A stretch of DNA of 37,712 bases from contig JAAYTP010000136.1 in assembly GCA_012518025.1 (NCBI GenBank), positions 1 to 37,712 on the forward strand, in the 5' to 3' direction. Below the pieces are notes generated by a model. It saw only the letters and a list, made by a program, of their open reading frames with translations. It was not told the DNA's origin and ran no database searches. The number at the start of each line of letters is the position of its first letter. The stretch's first letter is position 1. Both the position numbers and the translations under genes were made by a program. Origin of the DNA: Clostridiaceae bacterium. Its GTDB lineage: Bacteria > Bacillota > Clostridia > DSM-8532. This document shows positions 36,587-37,712 of this stretch, piece by piece.

Positions 36587-37240
36587 TCAATCTCCCCGCC
36601 TGTAGCTCACAGCCAAACCATCACCGATGGGAATGATGGCCGTGTCCAGCAAGGGATTCTTGCACAGGCTGTCCAGGTATTCTCCCAGTCTTACCGCAAT
36701 GGTTCTGTGTTTGTGGTCCACATGTCCTTTTTGAGCCACAAGGCCCCTGTAGAGAACATTATCGGAAAGGATGACCCCACCTTCCCTGATAAGTCTTAAA
36801 CACTCGGGCAGGTATTCCGGGTACTGACCCTTTGAGGCATCCAGAAATATCATATCATATGGCGTTGTAAGGCATTGCAGGATTTCAAATGCATCGCCTC
36901 TCAGGACACGGATGTTGCTGCCAAAGCCCGATCTTTGAATATTCCTTTCAGCAAGGCTTGCGGTCTCTTCAAGGATTTCAATGGTATCGATATGGAACTT
37001 TCCTTTAGAAGCAGCGGCCATAATAAGGGCTGAATACCCTATGGCCGTGCCAACCTCAAGGATTCTTGCAGGCCTTTGTATTTTAACCATTATTCTTAAA
37101 AGTGCAGCTGTTTCCGGGGGAATGATGGGAATATGGTTTATAGCGGCATATTCCTCCAACTCCTTAAAGATGCCCTCTTCCCGGGCTATGGTCTTTCTTA
37201 TGAATTCATCTATCTCCGGATACCTGATTCTGTCCTCCAA
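36587..37240 (-). CDS. SAM-dependent O-methyltransferase (TrmR/YrrM-like)
   Basis: ILEVGTAIGYSALIMA, DMIFLDASKGQYPEYL, GGVILSDNVLYRGLV; adjacent to a U32 protein and mltG as in the B. subtilis yrr cluster. Confidence 0.88.
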   Translation of the reverse strand: MEDRIRYPEIDEFIRKTIAREEGIFKELEEYAAINHIPIIPPETAALLRIMVKIQRPARILEVGTAIGYSALIMAAASKGKFHIDTIEILEETASLAERNIQRSGFGSNIRVLRGDAFEILQCLTTPYDMIFLDASKGQYPEYLPECLRLIREGGVILSDNVLYRGLVAQKGHVDHKHRTIAVRLGEYLDSLCKNPLLDTAIIPIGDGLAVSYRRGD

Positions 37241-37318
37241 AACCTTTCACCTTTCCCATGGCAAAGGAGTATCAAAATGATATGCAGTGAATTAAGGCGG
37301 CTGTTAGCCGCCTCAATC

Positions 37319-37712
37319 TCAGTTAAATCCGCTTACTCCGTATTTTCTCTGATCATTCAGATGTCCTTCAAATGTCTCGTTATAGATATTGACGCCATCC
37401 GGTGTGGCAAAGAAGTACAGGTATTTGGTTTCTTCCGGATACAGGGCCGCTTCTATAGCATCCACCCTTGGAGAGCATATGGGTCCCGGCGGGAGTCCAA
37501 AATTCCTGTAGGTGTTGTAGGGACTGTTTATCTCCAGATCCTTATTGAGAACAGCCGTAGTCCTTCCCAAGCCCTGATAAATTCTGGCATATTGTATGGT
37601 AGCGTCGCACTGCAGCATCATGGGAGGATCAAGGTTCAGCCTGTTGTGGAAGACACTGGAGATCTTCTTATAATCGGCAGGGTATTTTGCCTCCATCTCA
37701 ATGAGGGATGCA
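37319..37712 (-). CDS. mltG: Endolytic transglycosylase MltG, C-terminal part (5' end beyond the window)
   Basis: Reading frame continues upstream of the ORF-track Met as ASLIEMEAKYPADYKKISSVFHNRL; LQCDATIQYA, SPYNTYRNFGLPPGPICSP, YLYFFAT. Confidence 0.93.
   Translation of the reverse strand, partial: ASLIEMEAKYPADYKKISSVFHNRLNLDPPMMLQCDATIQYARIYQGLGRTTAVLNKDLEINSPYNTYRNFGLPPGPICSPRVDAIEAALYPEETKYLYFFATPDGVNIYNETFEGHLNDQRKYGVSGFN

Noticed and set aside
36421-36636. 71-aa ORF over repeat R5
   Set aside because: Derived from repeat sequence, overlaps starts and stops of confident genes, no RBS.

Overview
This window reads as a chromosomal segment of a spore-forming, Clostridia-like Firmicute, inferred from spoIVA, dacF-like, mtrB/TRAP, dnaE-pfkA and rpsB-tsf-pyrH-frr content. 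No sequence search was run. It is mostly core metabolism and information processing: a chorismate mutase-AroE fusion, aroK, purB, spoIVA, an M18 aminopeptidase, a XerC-like recombinase, MGMT-family and SRAP proteins, ilvE, tRNA-Gln(CTG), ruvC, argGH, cobA/btuR-like, pgsA, pfkA, mtrB, dnaE, a U32 peptidase, an O-methyltransferase and a truncated mltG. There is no CRISPR array, prophage, rRNA or transposase. The observations most worth follow-up are: (1) two tandem paralogous 36/40-aa Cys-containing membrane microproteins (27209-27483) absent from the supplied ORF track, each with a strong SD; (2) an intergenic element just upstream of them with nested and mutually exclusive inverted repeats; (3) an M18 aminopeptidase with two N-terminal AT-hook motifs; (4) a TRAP (mtrB) homologue coupled to a small DUF2007-like gene between dnaE and pfkA; (5) a dispersed nested-palindrome repeat family (TGTCATTGCGAG...CTCGCAATGACA), one remnant of which seems to supply an arm of an intrinsic terminator; (6) a 36-bp near-perfect inverted repeat upstream of the XerC-like gene; (7) an ArgR-like box overlapping a predicted argG promoter.
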